Positions 16,582 through 26,095 of a stretch of DNA of 64,000 nt are shown piece by piece. The notes under the pieces were generated by a model. The model had not been told where the DNA came from. It saw only the letters and a program-made list of their open reading frames with translations, and ran no database searches. The translations under genes and the position numbers were made by a program. This DNA is from an uncultured Clostridia bacterium (GTDB lineage: Bacteria > Bacillota > Clostridia > UBA1381), in NCBI GenBank assembly GCA_934486735.1, contig CAKSQL010000009.1, positions 18,046 to 82,045 of the forward strand, written 5' to 3'. Each line of letters begins with the position of its first letter. The first letter of the stretch is position 1.

Positions 16582-18129
16582 TTATTTTGCGTAGTTGACG
16601 GCGCGTGTTTCTCTTATCATGCTGACCTTGATCTGACCCGGATATTCAAGCTCGCTTTCAATTCTTTTAACGATTTCCTTGCCGATCATAACCATTCCCG
16701 CATCATCCACCGCATCCGGCTTAACCATTATTCTGATTTCGCGGCCGGCTTGTATTGCATATGATTTTTCAACTCCGTCAAAGTCATTTGCGATTTCTTC
16801 AAGCTTTTCAAGACGCTTAATGTAAGTCTCAAGATTTTCTCGTCTTGCGCCGGGGCGTGCAGCCGAAATAGCGTCCGCCGCCTGCACAAGCTGCGCAACC
16901 AGAGTCTCGGCTTCGATGTCTCCGTGGTGCGCTGCTATTGCATGAATAACATCTTTGTTTTCTCTGTACTTTTTCGCAATATCGGAGCCGATTGTCACAT
17001 GCGAACCCTCAATTTCGTGATCCACAGCCTTGCCTATATCATGCAGCAGTCCCGCACGCTTTGCAAGTGCAACATCCGTTCCCAGCTCGCCTGCCATAAC
17101 GCCGGCAAGATGCGAAACCTCAATTGAATGCTTAAGTACATTCTGACCGTAGCTTGTTCTGAATTTAAGCTTACCCAAAAGCTTGATAAGCTCGGGATGC
17201 AAGCCGTGCACACCGGTCTCAAAGGTTGCCGCCTCACCTTCTTGCTTGATTTCGGCCTCAACCTCTGCTTTTGCTTTTTCAACAGTTTCCTCGATGCGTG
17301 CCGGATGTATTCTTCCGTCCACAATGAGTTTTTCAAGCGCAACTCTTGCCACCTCGCGGCGAATCGGGTCAAAGCTTGAAAGTATAACCGCCTCGGGAGT
17401 ATCATCGATTATCAAATCAACACCTGTAAGTGTTTCAAGAGCGCGGATATTCCGTCCCTCACGACCGATAATACGTCCTTTCATTTCCTCCGACGGCAGC
17501 GCCACAACCGAAACCGTAGTTTCCGCAACGTGATCTGCCGCTACCTTTTGAATCGACATTGCCACAATATTTTTTGCGGTTCTGTCTGCTTCCTCTTTTG
17601 CTTGCTGCTCAATTTCTTTAACCATAATTGCGGCTTCGTGCCGCGTCTGACTTTCGATATCATCAAACAGAGTCCGGCGCGCTTCATCACGCGTCATCCC
17701 CGATATTTTTTCCAAACTCTCAATTTGCTGTTGTTTTATTTCAGCAATTTTAGCGTCCTTCCTCTCAACCTCGCGAAGCTTCTGATTGAGAGACTGCTCC
17801 TTTCTTTCAAGAGCGTCGGTTTTTCTGTCAAGATTTTCTTCTTTTTGATTTATTCTTCTTTCCTGAATGGAAAGTTCGCGTCTTCTGTCCTTTATTTCCG
17901 CATCAGCGGCCTGACGGATTTTCTGGTTTTCCTCTTTTGCCTCCAAAAGCAGCTCACGCTTGCGCGATACAGCATTTTTTTCCGCGTCGGCAATGATATT
18001 TTTTGCCCTTTCCTCCGCCGAGCCAAGCTCCGCTTCGGAAATCTTTTTCCTGTAAGAAATACCGCCAAAGAAAGACGCAACGTTCAGCAGTGCCAAGACA
18101 ACTGCCGTAACAATTAATATAATTTCCAA
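16582..18129 (-). CDS. rny: Ribonuclease Y
   Basis: The membrane-anchored endoribonuclease that initiates mRNA decay in many Firmicutes. Layout: one N-terminal transmembrane helix (~3-22), a long charged coiled coil (~30-200), a KH domain (GRIIGREGRNIRALETLTGV, ~217-236) and an HD domain with LLHDIGKAVDHE (~360) carrying the metal-binding His-Asp. Length is 515 residues against about 520 in Bacillus. The start is odd: a strong GGGGGTGA lies at about 18146, but the only usual codon in frame nearby is TTG 18129, 15 nt away. An ATT about 7 nt downstream of that ribosome site could be the true start and would restore 519 residues. Confidence 0.95.
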   Translation of the reverse strand: MEIILIVTAVVLALLNVASFFGGISYRKKISEAELGSAEERAKNIIADAEKNAVSRKRELLLEAKEENQKIRQAADAEIKDRRRELSIQERRINQKEENLDRKTDALERKEQSLNQKLREVERKDAKIAEIKQQQIESLEKISGMTRDEARRTLFDDIESQTRHEAAIMVKEIEQQAKEEADRTAKNIVAMSIQKVAADHVAETTVSVVALPSEEMKGRIIGREGRNIRALETLTGVDLIIDDTPEAVILSSFDPIRREVARVALEKLIVDGRIHPARIEETVEKAKAEVEAEIKQEGEAATFETGVHGLHPELIKLLGKLKFRTSYGQNVLKHSIEVSHLAGVMAGELGTDVALAKRAGLLHDIGKAVDHEIEGSHVTIGSDIAKKYRENKDVIHAIAAHHGDIEAETLVAQLVQAADAISAARPGARRENLETYIKRLEKLEEIANDFDGVEKSYAIQAGREIRIMVKPDAVDDAGMVMIGKEIVKRIESELEYPGQIKVSMIRETRAVNYAK

Positions 18130-18333
18130 AGTATCGATAATAAATCACCCCCATATAATAAATTTTAGCTTTTACTTCGAACCGGGGATGCTGAATAACA
18201 GAATTATTATGTACAGAATATATTCGTAAAACCGATTCTGATTTTGCAGGAATGTCGAATCGGAAACATATTAACCTCGATAATTCAACATACCCAGATT
18301 AATAGTTTAAAGAAATATTAAGCATACAACAAT

Positions 18334-18362
18334 ATTTTATACCATTTTTATATAAATGTCAA
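18334..18362 (-). promoter_or_regulatory. Promoter of rny
   Basis: TTGACA (18362-18357), 17 bp, TAAAAT (18339-18334; TATAAA two bases upstream is the alternative -10). It gives a leader of about 200 nt before rny. The rest of 18130-18562 shows no gene. Confidence 0.55.
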
Positions 18363-18562
18363 GTAGTTTTGAGAATATTGCATCCTTTTTATGAAAAATT
18401 TCAAAAAAATTATCTGCATATCAAGACTTCCGCCCTGCCGCGCAAGTCCGTTTCCCTCAAAAATTCAAAACCGGCCTGCATTTTTTCACAAAACAAGCCG
18501 AGATTCACCTGTTAATAAGCTCCGGCGTCCGGGATTCCATTACCGATTGTCGGATGCAATAA

Positions 18563-19225
18563 CTATTCCTCCGTTTCACCATTCACCGCCATAACATATT
18601 CTTTTGCCGACGCGGTTATCTTTTCGTAATTTTCCTCCGCGATATATTCCTTATTTATAATATTCGACCCGATTCCGAATCCGCACACACCGATGTCCAG
18701 ATATTCGCCGATATTCTCCGGAGTTATCCCTCCCACGGCAAGAAATCGTATATGTGACAGCGGAGCGGCTATCGCCTTTACATAGCTCGTCCCCATGCTT
18801 GTGACCGGGAACAGCTTCACAAAATCCGCACCGGCACGGTTTGCCGCTTCTGCCTCACTCGGCGTCAGCGCGCCCGGAATTGAAACCATGCCAAGCTCCT
18901 TTGTATATCTTATAACCTCTGTATCGATATTTGGGGAAATTATAAACCTCCCTCCGACATCGTATGTCCTTTTGACCTGCTCCCGAGTCAGAACCGTTCC
19001 CGAACCTATGTACATTCTGCCGTCAAATTCATTCGCAAGTGCGCCGACAGCGGCAGCGGTCTCTTCATTCGAAACGCTGCCGTCCGCGCTATAGGTTATC
19101 TCCATAAGGCGTATGCCGCCGTCATAAAGCGCTTTTGCAAGCGGAACAAGCTTTTTCGGCTCCACGCCGCGCACAATCGCGATTATTTTTCTTTCCTTTA
19201 TAGCATTTATAATATCACGCTGCAT
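18563..19225 (-). CDS. eda: KDPG/KHG aldolase
   Basis: A 220-residue class I aldolase of the KDPG/KHG family that splits 2-keto-3-deoxy-6-phosphogluconate into pyruvate and glyceraldehyde-3-phosphate, the last step of hexuronate (pectin sugar) catabolism. Motifs: IAIVRGVEPKK (~12), GIRLMEITYSAD (catalytic Glu ~44), the GSGTVLTREQV loop (~80) and ADFVKLFPV with the Schiff-base Lys (~138). The start is ATG 19225, with GGGAGGTG 6 nt upstream; an upstream frame extension to 19276 lacks a ribosome site. No uronate kinase or dehydrogenase gene lies beside it. A divergent AraC gene follows at 19404. Confidence 0.92.
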   Translation of the reverse strand: MQRDIINAIKERKIIAIVRGVEPKKLVPLAKALYDGGIRLMEITYSADGSVSNEETAAAVGALANEFDGRMYIGSGTVLTREQVKRTYDVGGRFIISPNIDTEVIRYTKELGMVSIPGALTPSEAEAANRAGADFVKLFPVTSMGTSYVKAIAAPLSHIRFLAVGGITPENIGEYLDIGVCGFGIGSNIINKEYIAEENYEKITASAKEYVMAVNGETEE

Positions 19226-19248
19226 ATAATGCACCTCCCGTTTAGTAT

Positions 19249-19276
19249 ATTCTATCACACAAAAATACAAAATCAA
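19249..19276 (-). promoter_or_regulatory. Promoter of the KDPG aldolase gene
   Basis: TTGATT (19276-19271), 16 bp, TAGAAT (19254-19249), about 25 bp before the start codon. Confidence 0.5.
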
Positions 19277-19403
19277 TTGTTATTTCGGCATTTTATATTG
19301 TATTTTCTGCAAAGATATGATAAAATAATACCGGAGCCGCCCGACGGCAATCAAATTGATTGCGAGTGTCTTAAAATTTTAATATGTCGACCGGAGGAAA
19401 GAT

Positions 19404-20183
19404 ATGGATTTTGATTACTGTATAAAGGATAAAGAAATAAGCTTTTGGTATGCAAACGGCAGCTCGCTCATGTCAGGGGATGAATTTCACAGCTTTCACG
19501 AAATTCTTTACATATTCCGAGCCGAGGGCAGCTTTTTATCGGAGAAAGAAAAGGCACAGCTTTCTCCCGATACGCTCATTTTGATTCCGAAAGAAACCTA
19601 TCATAATTTTATTTTTGCAAAGGACAGCGATTATGTCCGCTGCCGAATTTGGTTTGATGATATTGCACATTTCGGCGACGTTGTAAGGGAATGCATGAGC
19701 GGAATACGAGTTATTTCCGAGGTCGGCGAGACCCTTGCAAAGCTTTTTTCCGAGTTGAGCGAAATAAGCAAAATCGATCTCCCGAATATAGAGAAAAGGC
19801 TGCTGCTGCGCTCATCGGTTTTAAGAATACTTTTCGAGATAAAAAACAGCCGCCCGGGCAATCCGAATATGCAGATACAAAACGAGCTTGTCCGAAACGC
19901 AGCGGCAATCATCGAAAAAAGCTACCGAGACGATATCAGCGTGCCAAAGATCGCCGCGCGTCTTTTTGTGTCGCCGTCACAGCTTTCGCATACGTTTAAA
20001 AAAGAGCTTAATATATCCATATACAAATATATCACATTAAAACGGCTGATTTGCGTGCAAAAGCTGATAAAAAGCGGCATCAAGGCATCGGATGCCGCAA
20101 GACAGTGCGGCTTTTGCGATTACTCGTCCTTTTACCGAGTTTACAAGAACCACTACGGTGTTCCTCCCTTTCGAACAAAATGA
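19404..20183 (+). CDS. AraC-family regulator with cupin sensor domain
   Basis: A 259-residue AraC/XylS regulator. Residues ~15-80 look like a cupin arm (FHSFHEILYIFRAEGSFL, then LIPKETYHNFIFAKDSDYVR). The C-terminal 100 residues carry the two HTH motifs (ISVPKIAARLFVSPSQLSHT and ASDAARQCGFCDYSSFYRVY). GGAGGAAAG precedes the start. It is divergent from the KDPG aldolase gene and converges on the solute-binding protein gene, so it may control either. The sugar sensed cannot be told. Confidence 0.9.
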   Translation: MDFDYCIKDKEISFWYANGSSLMSGDEFHSFHEILYIFRAEGSFLSEKEKAQLSPDTLILIPKETYHNFIFAKDSDYVRCRIWFDDIAHFGDVVRECMSGIRVISEVGETLAKLFSELSEISKIDLPNIEKRLLLRSSVLRILFEIKNSRPGNPNMQIQNELVRNAAAIIEKSYRDDISVPKIAARLFVSPSQLSHTFKKELNISIYKYITLKRLICVQKLIKSGIKASDAARQCGFCDYSSFYRVYKNHYGVPPFRTK

Positions 20184-20274
20184 GATACTCCCGTCTTTAA
20201 AATTCTACCCTTGAACGCTGAAAAAGGACAGAATTTTTGATTTTATTCATGGCATACGCAATTCCACGCAAATT

Positions 20275-20320
20275 AACAAACGGGTATGAGTTTGAAAATT
20301 CAAACTCATACCCGTTTGTT
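20275..20320. terminator. Bidirectional terminator with a perfect 22-bp stem
   Basis: AACAAACGGGTATGAG and its continuation TTTGAA (20275-20296) pair perfectly with 20299-20320 around a 2-nt loop. It sits between the converging AraC and solute-binding-protein genes. The stem is unusually long for an intrinsic terminator. Confidence 0.65.
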
Positions 20321-20372
20321 GAAAATCGAACCAAATATGCCCCAAAGAACGTGATTTCTGTCCGTTGTTTTT

Positions 20373-21764
20373 TTACTGTTTATCGAGATGATTTGCCTGG
20401 AAGTCTTTGCACGCTGTTGCAATAAGCGCTGCCGGGTCTGCGTCCTTGTTGGTTATAACCTCTTGAATACAACCGTCAAGTACTGCATAAAGCTGCTGGC
20501 ATGCAACAGGTTCTTCCGCATGCAGAGTAACATCCTTGCTTTCAAAATAGCTTGCATAATCCTTTTCGTCAACATTTGTATACTTGCTGCGCAGTTCGTT
20601 CTCTTTCGCAATTCTCTCCGGGTCACTCCACAGTGAGAAAGCTTCCTTCGGCAGAATTATATTGTTTTCCTCAAGCGAAGTCTGATAACTCTTTTCCTTA
20701 TTTGCATATGCCGCATCATCAAGATCTTTGCTGAAACCTGTGATGTTAATCCAGTCAATGCAGGCATTGAGCTGCTCCTTCGTTGCCGTCGGCGAGAACA
20801 TCCACACCGAGCCGCCGGTCTGAGCATATCTTCCGGCAGGACCTGCCGGCATTCTTGCCATTGCATAATCACTCGAATTCATGCCATACTTTTTCGACAA
20901 ATCGGTTTTCGGTGCGTCGAAGAACATTGCTGCCTGACCTACCGCAAAGAGTTTATGTGCTGTGGGCTGATCTATAACCTTATCTGCCGGCAAAACATCA
21001 TACTTCCACTTCAAATCCTTTATATATTGAAGTGCGGCAACGCATTCGGGAGTATCAAAAGTCGCTTCCCAAGTGCCGTCATCCCTTTGTTTCATAAACT
21101 GAACGCCGTAGCTCCATGCAATATTCATGAAATGCCATCCGCCGCAGTTGTTTGTCGTGCAGATTTCAAATCCCGCCTGACCGGTTTTATCCTTGATAAT
21201 CTTAGCATATTCCGCAAGCTGTTCATATGTATCGGGAATCATTGCCGTTCCGTCCTCATTAACAAGACCCGCTTCTCTAAACAGAGCCTTGTTAATATTA
21301 AGTCCCATCGCATATGCCGAGTTCGCAATTGCATAAACTCTCCCGTCCCCGCCTTCACAGAACTTTCTGAAATCGGGATTCATTGCGTCATAAAGTCCTC
21401 TTTCTTTCAGTACATCGGTGATATCGGCAGCATAGCCGCTCTTTATAATTTTCTGAATCTCGGTAAAATGCGTTCCGTACATTGTCGGAAGCTGATTTGC
21501 CGCCGCTTTCATTGTGAATGCCTTTGCATCTGCATAGTCGCCTGTGTCCCTGACTACATTTACATCGGGATATTGCTCATTAAACTGTGTCAGATATCCT
21601 TCCATTTTTTTTAATGACTCCGGCGAAGTTTCGGTCGGCCAGTTTGCTATGCTTATAGTCACCTTTCCGTCGCTTTCCTCATTCTTTTTTGAGCAGCCCG
21701 ACGCACCCGTCACAAGCATCGCCGCCGCCAATCCCAATACTGTCCATTTTTTCAAAGTCATCAT
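20373..21764 (-). CDS. ABC-type sugar-binding lipoprotein (extracellular solute-binding family 1)
   Basis: A 463-residue solute-binding lipoprotein: signal peptide with lipobox TGASGC (Cys ~24), then the family-1 fold (VTISIANWPTETSP ~35, YGTHFTEIQKIIKSGYAADI ~95, a hinge with NNCGGWHFMNIAW ~205). Such proteins capture oligosaccharides and hand them to an ABC importer of the MalFG type. No permease or ATPase gene is present next to it, so it must work with a transporter encoded elsewhere or act only as a surface receptor. It ends the minus-strand surface cluster A, 11 bp after the SLH gene stop. Confidence 0.9.
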   Translation of the reverse strand: MMTLKKWTVLGLAAAMLVTGASGCSKKNEESDGKVTISIANWPTETSPESLKKMEGYLTQFNEQYPDVNVVRDTGDYADAKAFTMKAAANQLPTMYGTHFTEIQKIIKSGYAADITDVLKERGLYDAMNPDFRKFCEGGDGRVYAIANSAYAMGLNINKALFREAGLVNEDGTAMIPDTYEQLAEYAKIIKDKTGQAGFEICTTNNCGGWHFMNIAWSYGVQFMKQRDDGTWEATFDTPECVAALQYIKDLKWKYDVLPADKVIDQPTAHKLFAVGQAAMFFDAPKTDLSKKYGMNSSDYAMARMPAGPAGRYAQTGGSVWMFSPTATKEQLNACIDWINITGFSKDLDDAAYANKEKSYQTSLEENNIILPKEAFSLWSDPERIAKENELRSKYTNVDEKDYASYFESKDVTLHAEEPVACQQLYAVLDGCIQEVITNKDADPAALIATACKDFQANHLDKQ

Positions 21765-21775
21765 TTACATCCTTT

Positions 21776-24319
21776 CTATTGATTATTATAAATTACCATT
21801 ACCTTTTGAATCTGCTGATATGTTCTGACAACTATCTTTGAACATTTTGCCCCGTAGTGAGTAAATGCTTTTATATCCGCTCCGCTTCCTACCTCCACCG
21901 GTATTTTCTTCCCTGGGGTGCAGACAATAACCGGAGTTGACATATCGAAATATTCATCAACCGTTGAACCGTCCTGCATGCTTACTTTGACAATCTTTCC
22001 GTCAACACTGTTTACAAACCCGGCAACCACTCTGCTGTTATCGGCAAGATAAGAGGTAGACTCTCCGACAGCCGAATCTGCTCCGGCAATTTTATCGGCT
22101 TTTGTTACCATTCCTTTTGAATTTGTGCTGATGCTTAATATATCACCCACTTTAATGTTCTCCGGCATATATCCCGAATCGCACATATATGTCATAAGTG
22201 CATTACCTATGTAGCCCTCAATCTGAGTTACAACCTCATTATCTGGGTTCACACCTTCCGATACGCCGCTGACAACCAGCGGAACATCCTCACTCGAAGC
22301 AATGAATTTGCTATAATCCCTCATAACAACCAGATCTGCATACGAATCGTCGTCACTCACCTTATAGCTCTCTGCCAGATAACTGCCCCAGTGCTTAAGA
22401 TTCTTCTTGCTTATAATTCCGAATTCTTCCTCGTTTGCAGTTTGAAAATCCTTAGGAATTGTTATTATAACCGTTCCGTCATCTATCATCAGCTTTTTCC
22501 CGAGTTTCGATGAGCTGTTGAGCCAGCTGTTTCTCGCCGACGGGACATCGAGTCTGAGTTTGCCTTTTCCTTCGGGAGTGTCTATGCTTTTGATTTCGCC
22601 CGCATTGTTAAATTCAATAACGGCAACCTTTTCTTTCAGCAATCTTATAACCTCGTCCAGACTCTCTGCCGCATCACTGCCTCGGCAGGTCTCGCCGTCA
22701 ATCTTGAATTTTTCCGCCGCCTTGAATTTTTCAACACTTCCCGCCTGGGTGAATGCCTTCACATAAAAACCTTCATCATCCGTATATGCCTTTAATATAA
22801 ACGAATACACATCACCGGCGGGTGTCAGCTTGAAGTAAGCAGCCTCACCCTCGGCATCGATATATAGGACTATATTGTCGCCCGGCGAAATACCGTCCGC
22901 GCTCAAATCGCCATGTAAATATATCCTGCCACCATCGGCTATATCTATGTAGCTTCTTCCGTCGGTATCGGTGCCTTTGCCTATCACCTCTCCGTTAATC
23001 TTTTCTTCCGAAACAACAATCTTTATATATTTGCCATCCAAGGACAAGTATACGCTCGCAATCATATCCTCGGCAAATTCCTCCGCCAAGAACGGCTCAT
23101 TTTTTGCATTCCGTATTAAGATAAACTCGAAATCATCGGGATTTGTGCTGATATTGTCCGTCTCGCCGCGACCCTTTATATATTCATCCTCAAAGTTGAC
23201 ATACTCCACAACATGATTTTCATAATTGTAAAGCATGCAAAGGTCGTAACCGCCCGATTTATCCGCAACAAGACGAACAGAGGTGTAAGGCATGTCAAAT
23301 GCAGCCTCCAAGTCATCAACAAAGCCGCCATTGTATATAACCGATGCATTCTTTTCGATTCTTACAGAACATAACCTTTCATTTTCATCATAATAGCTGA
23401 ACTTGTAGCTATCCGAATCAAACTTGTCTATGTTCTGCTTTCCGCATACAACAATCTCATCATTCTTTTTGTTTTTCTCCAGCCAGATAACCGCATTGTC
23501 ATCCACATTAAGCTCGCCGCTGTAAATATAATTCACATAGCTGCCCAAGTATTCCGACATATCCTCTGCCGGTGTTTCAAATTCATTATCTCCGATTATA
23601 ATATCCGTACCCTTAACCGTATTGCCGTATATGCTCACTGCATTTGCTGCTGTCAAACGTTCATTTTCTCTGTAATAACAATCGTAGTAAACCGACAAAA
23701 TCGTTTTGCTGTCATCCTGCATATACTTGATATCGTTTCCGTCCGGTTCAAAGCCATACATCGGAGCAATAATTGAGTTTTTAAACAATATCAGCATATC
23801 CTCAAAATCCAGTTTGCTGCTACCGGTACAGTTCTTGTTAAGCTTTAATCTCGATGCAATTTTAAGATATGCACCTAAATTTTTTCCGCCTGTTTCAGTT
23901 TCCTTGCCATAGCCCAAAACCGAAACAATAATTTTTTGCGCTTCGTTCAGGGTTATAATCTCATCCGGAAAAAACATTCCCGTTCCGTTTCCCTGCAAGT
24001 GTCCGCTTGCCGTAAGCGCGGTTATTGCCTTATATGCAAAATGTTCTTTTGAAACATCATGATAATAAAGCGTTTCGCCGACTTCGTTCAACTTTAAGAT
24101 TTTTGCAAGACTGTCTGCAAATTCGGCACGTGTGATTTCTTTATCTTTGTCAATTGTCTTTATACTCGAATATTCCTTAAAAACTCCGAGTGCGTTCAAC
24201 ATTCCGAGTGCGCTCTGTGCCTCGGTACCTATCAAGTCTGCCGATGTATCCTCGGCGAATGCACCGAACCCTGCCGAAAACATTGCAAGGCAAAGTATAA
24301 TTGATAAAATTCTTTTCAT
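21776..24319 (-). CDS. Large secreted SLH-domain protein (cluster A)
   Basis: An 847-residue exported protein with a signal peptide (MKRILSIILCLAMFSAGFGA). The N-terminal part (~30-170) contains SLH-type repeats: LGMLNALGVFKEYSSI, then ITRAEFADSLAKILKL, HFAYKAITALTASGHLQGNG and LNEAQKIIVSVLGYG. The remaining ~680 residues are beta-rich, acidic and without a recognised catalytic motif. SLH domains bind secondary wall polysaccharide, so this is likely an S-layer-like or scaffold protein. It has the same layout as the 896-residue protein at 55857-58547 and, like it, directly follows a gene with three C-terminal SLH domains. AAAGGAGG precedes the start. Confidence 0.82.
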   Translation of the reverse strand: MKRILSIILCLAMFSAGFGAFAEDTSADLIGTEAQSALGMLNALGVFKEYSSIKTIDKDKEITRAEFADSLAKILKLNEVGETLYYHDVSKEHFAYKAITALTASGHLQGNGTGMFFPDEIITLNEAQKIIVSVLGYGKETETGGKNLGAYLKIASRLKLNKNCTGSSKLDFEDMLILFKNSIIAPMYGFEPDGNDIKYMQDDSKTILSVYYDCYYRENERLTAANAVSIYGNTVKGTDIIIGDNEFETPAEDMSEYLGSYVNYIYSGELNVDDNAVIWLEKNKKNDEIVVCGKQNIDKFDSDSYKFSYYDENERLCSVRIEKNASVIYNGGFVDDLEAAFDMPYTSVRLVADKSGGYDLCMLYNYENHVVEYVNFEDEYIKGRGETDNISTNPDDFEFILIRNAKNEPFLAEEFAEDMIASVYLSLDGKYIKIVVSEEKINGEVIGKGTDTDGRSYIDIADGGRIYLHGDLSADGISPGDNIVLYIDAEGEAAYFKLTPAGDVYSFILKAYTDDEGFYVKAFTQAGSVEKFKAAEKFKIDGETCRGSDAAESLDEVIRLLKEKVAVIEFNNAGEIKSIDTPEGKGKLRLDVPSARNSWLNSSSKLGKKLMIDDGTVIITIPKDFQTANEEEFGIISKKNLKHWGSYLAESYKVSDDDSYADLVVMRDYSKFIASSEDVPLVVSGVSEGVNPDNEVVTQIEGYIGNALMTYMCDSGYMPENIKVGDILSISTNSKGMVTKADKIAGADSAVGESTSYLADNSRVVAGFVNSVDGKIVKVSMQDGSTVDEYFDMSTPVIVCTPGKKIPVEVGSGADIKAFTHYGAKCSKIVVRTYQQIQKVMVIYNNQ

Positions 24320-24337
24320 GTCTTTTCCTCCTTTCGC

Positions 24338-25978
24338 TTAAAATTTATCAAGGCTGCCATATATAATCTGCGCCGCCTCTGCCCTGGTCAGAAGTGCGTC
24401 CGGTCTGAAACTGTTGTCCGACCCGTTAACAATTGCCGCACCCGCAAGCTTTGAAACCGCCTCTTTTGCATACTCGCTGACCGTATCGTAATCATTAAAA
24501 TCGTTTTTTTCAATCTCAAACGCGTTCTTTTTTGAAAGAACATTGTAGACCATAACCGCCGCATCCTGTCTTTTTATATTCATGCCGACACCAAATTTGT
24601 TTTCGGAAATACCGCTGCATATTCCGAGATTCTGCGCGGTGTTCACGTAAGGAGCATACCACTTTTCCGGGTCAACATCGGCAAATGCCGACACGCTATC
24701 CTTTATTATGTCCGTGCCCGATGCACAGACAATAATTTTTGCAAATTCTTCTCTTGTTATATAGTCATTCGGATAGAACTGATTTTCGGATTTTCCCGAG
24801 ATAATTCCCTTGTCCGCAAGAGTCGAAACAGCTGTGTAAGCCCATGCGACAGAGGACATATCGTCAAACGGCATTTTTACCTCGGGGATATCTGCATTGC
24901 CGTCCGAGCCGCCCGACACAACCGGAACAAAGCTGCTTGCATTTTTACCACCGCTCGACTTGCCCGAGCCGCCGCCCGAGCTGCCGCCCGATCCTCCGCC
25001 GTTTCCGTTTGATTTATTTGCGGCCGTAAGTTTTGAAACAAGTTCGGAAAGACTTGACACGCTGTTTCCCGCAACGCTTTTATAGGCTTCCGCGCCGTAT
25101 CTTGTCTTGATTCCTATAAATGATGCATACTTTTCGCAAATTTTTTGCAGATTTGCAAATCCCTGCGGATATTTTGCAACCGTCAGAATCATAGCTTCTT
25201 TCTGCACATTTTCAAAACTCTCCGCATCCGAAATATCTTTTCCCTGCGCAAGACCCAAATAATATTTTTCCGCCTCATCGCCCGATGCAAATTTCTTTAT
25301 TTCTTCAAGTAAATCATTGGGCAAATCGGATTTCAAAATAAGCGAAATCGAAGTAAGCTTCTTTTCGTTAAGTGCCTGAGCGGCAATGCATGCATTGAAT
25401 CGTGCCGAATTTTTTTCGGAATTTTCCGAATTGAGCTCAGCCTTTTTTACGGAATTATAAAAAAATTCCGCTGCTTTTTCCTTATTAAGCTGATTATAAA
25501 TCTCCATATCCGCGCCGAGCAGTGCAGCGTTTGCGCTGCATTTTGCGGCAAATTCCGCTTTATTGTCTGCCTTTGCAAGTGCGTTCAACTCGTCTGTAAG
25601 CGTTTTGTACTCTGCCGCATTTACAAAAACAATCTCAAGTTTCTCCGGCGATGAGCCTGCCTCGGTCAGATATCCGTTGAGAGTTTCCGAACCACCGCTG
25701 TATTTAAATTCAAAGCTGAAGGCTCCGTTCCCGTCCGTTTTCCGCTGACCGGCAAAAACTGCATATGCAGCCGCCTCCGCTTCGTTTCCGTCAAAATCCG
25801 AAAGCGTCTTACCGCCTTTGAACACTTGTATCGTGACATATTTATTTGCCTCGGATTTTCCCGAAACCAAAACCGTTCCCTTTGCAAAATCAATTTCGGT
25901 ATCTATCTCCGATGCTGCAAATACGCTCGAAACAGGCAGCATTGCAGCTAAAATTGCCGATACTATAATCTTTTTCAT
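24338..25978 (-). CDS. Secreted protein with three C-terminal SLH domains (cluster A)
   Basis: A 546-residue protein: signal peptide, an N-terminal beta domain (DFAKGTVLVSGKSEANKYVT), a helical Ala/Lys/Glu-rich middle (~110-320), a Gly/Ser-rich linker (~325-345) and three SLH domains (~365-546) with the motifs FYPNDYITREEFAKIIV, VGMNIKRQDAAVMVY and FRPDALLTRAEAAQIIY. SLH triplets anchor proteins to pyruvylated wall polysaccharide. It resembles the protein at 58582-60351 in every part, including the linker. It lies 18 bp upstream of the next SLH gene, so the pair is probably cotranscribed. Confidence 0.9.
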   Translation of the reverse strand: MKKIIVSAILAAMLPVSSVFAASEIDTEIDFAKGTVLVSGKSEANKYVTIQVFKGGKTLSDFDGNEAEAAAYAVFAGQRKTDGNGAFSFEFKYSGGSETLNGYLTEAGSSPEKLEIVFVNAAEYKTLTDELNALAKADNKAEFAAKCSANAALLGADMEIYNQLNKEKAAEFFYNSVKKAELNSENSEKNSARFNACIAAQALNEKKLTSISLILKSDLPNDLLEEIKKFASGDEAEKYYLGLAQGKDISDAESFENVQKEAMILTVAKYPQGFANLQKICEKYASFIGIKTRYGAEAYKSVAGNSVSSLSELVSKLTAANKSNGNGGGSGGSSGGGSGKSSGGKNASSFVPVVSGGSDGNADIPEVKMPFDDMSSVAWAYTAVSTLADKGIISGKSENQFYPNDYITREEFAKIIVCASGTDIIKDSVSAFADVDPEKWYAPYVNTAQNLGICSGISENKFGVGMNIKRQDAAVMVYNVLSKKNAFEIEKNDFNDYDTVSEYAKEAVSKLAGAAIVNGSDNSFRPDALLTRAEAAQIIYGSLDKF

Positions 25979-26019
25979 ACTGTCTTTCCTTTCTGTTTCA
26001 TTCCCTTAATTGCCGAATC

Positions 26020-26084
26020 AGCCAAACCGGAGCATCCATACATTTCTCCCATTGAGAATATAGATTCAGCATCCCGGTTCGGCT
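26020..26084 (-). terminator. Long hairpin between the GH-A and SLH genes
   Basis: AGCCAAACCGG (26020-26030) pairs with CCGGTTCGGCT (26074-26084) with one mismatch around a 43-nt loop. There is no T-run, so it may be an attenuator or stability element rather than a full stop. Confidence 0.35.
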
Positions 26085-26095
26085 CCAAACAGTCA

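Noticed and set aside
18178..18200. About 17 nt similar to the minus strand near 26070 (ACCGGG-GATGCTGAAT)
   Set aside because: Only two places, different contexts and no wider similarity; likely chance in a 64-kb window.
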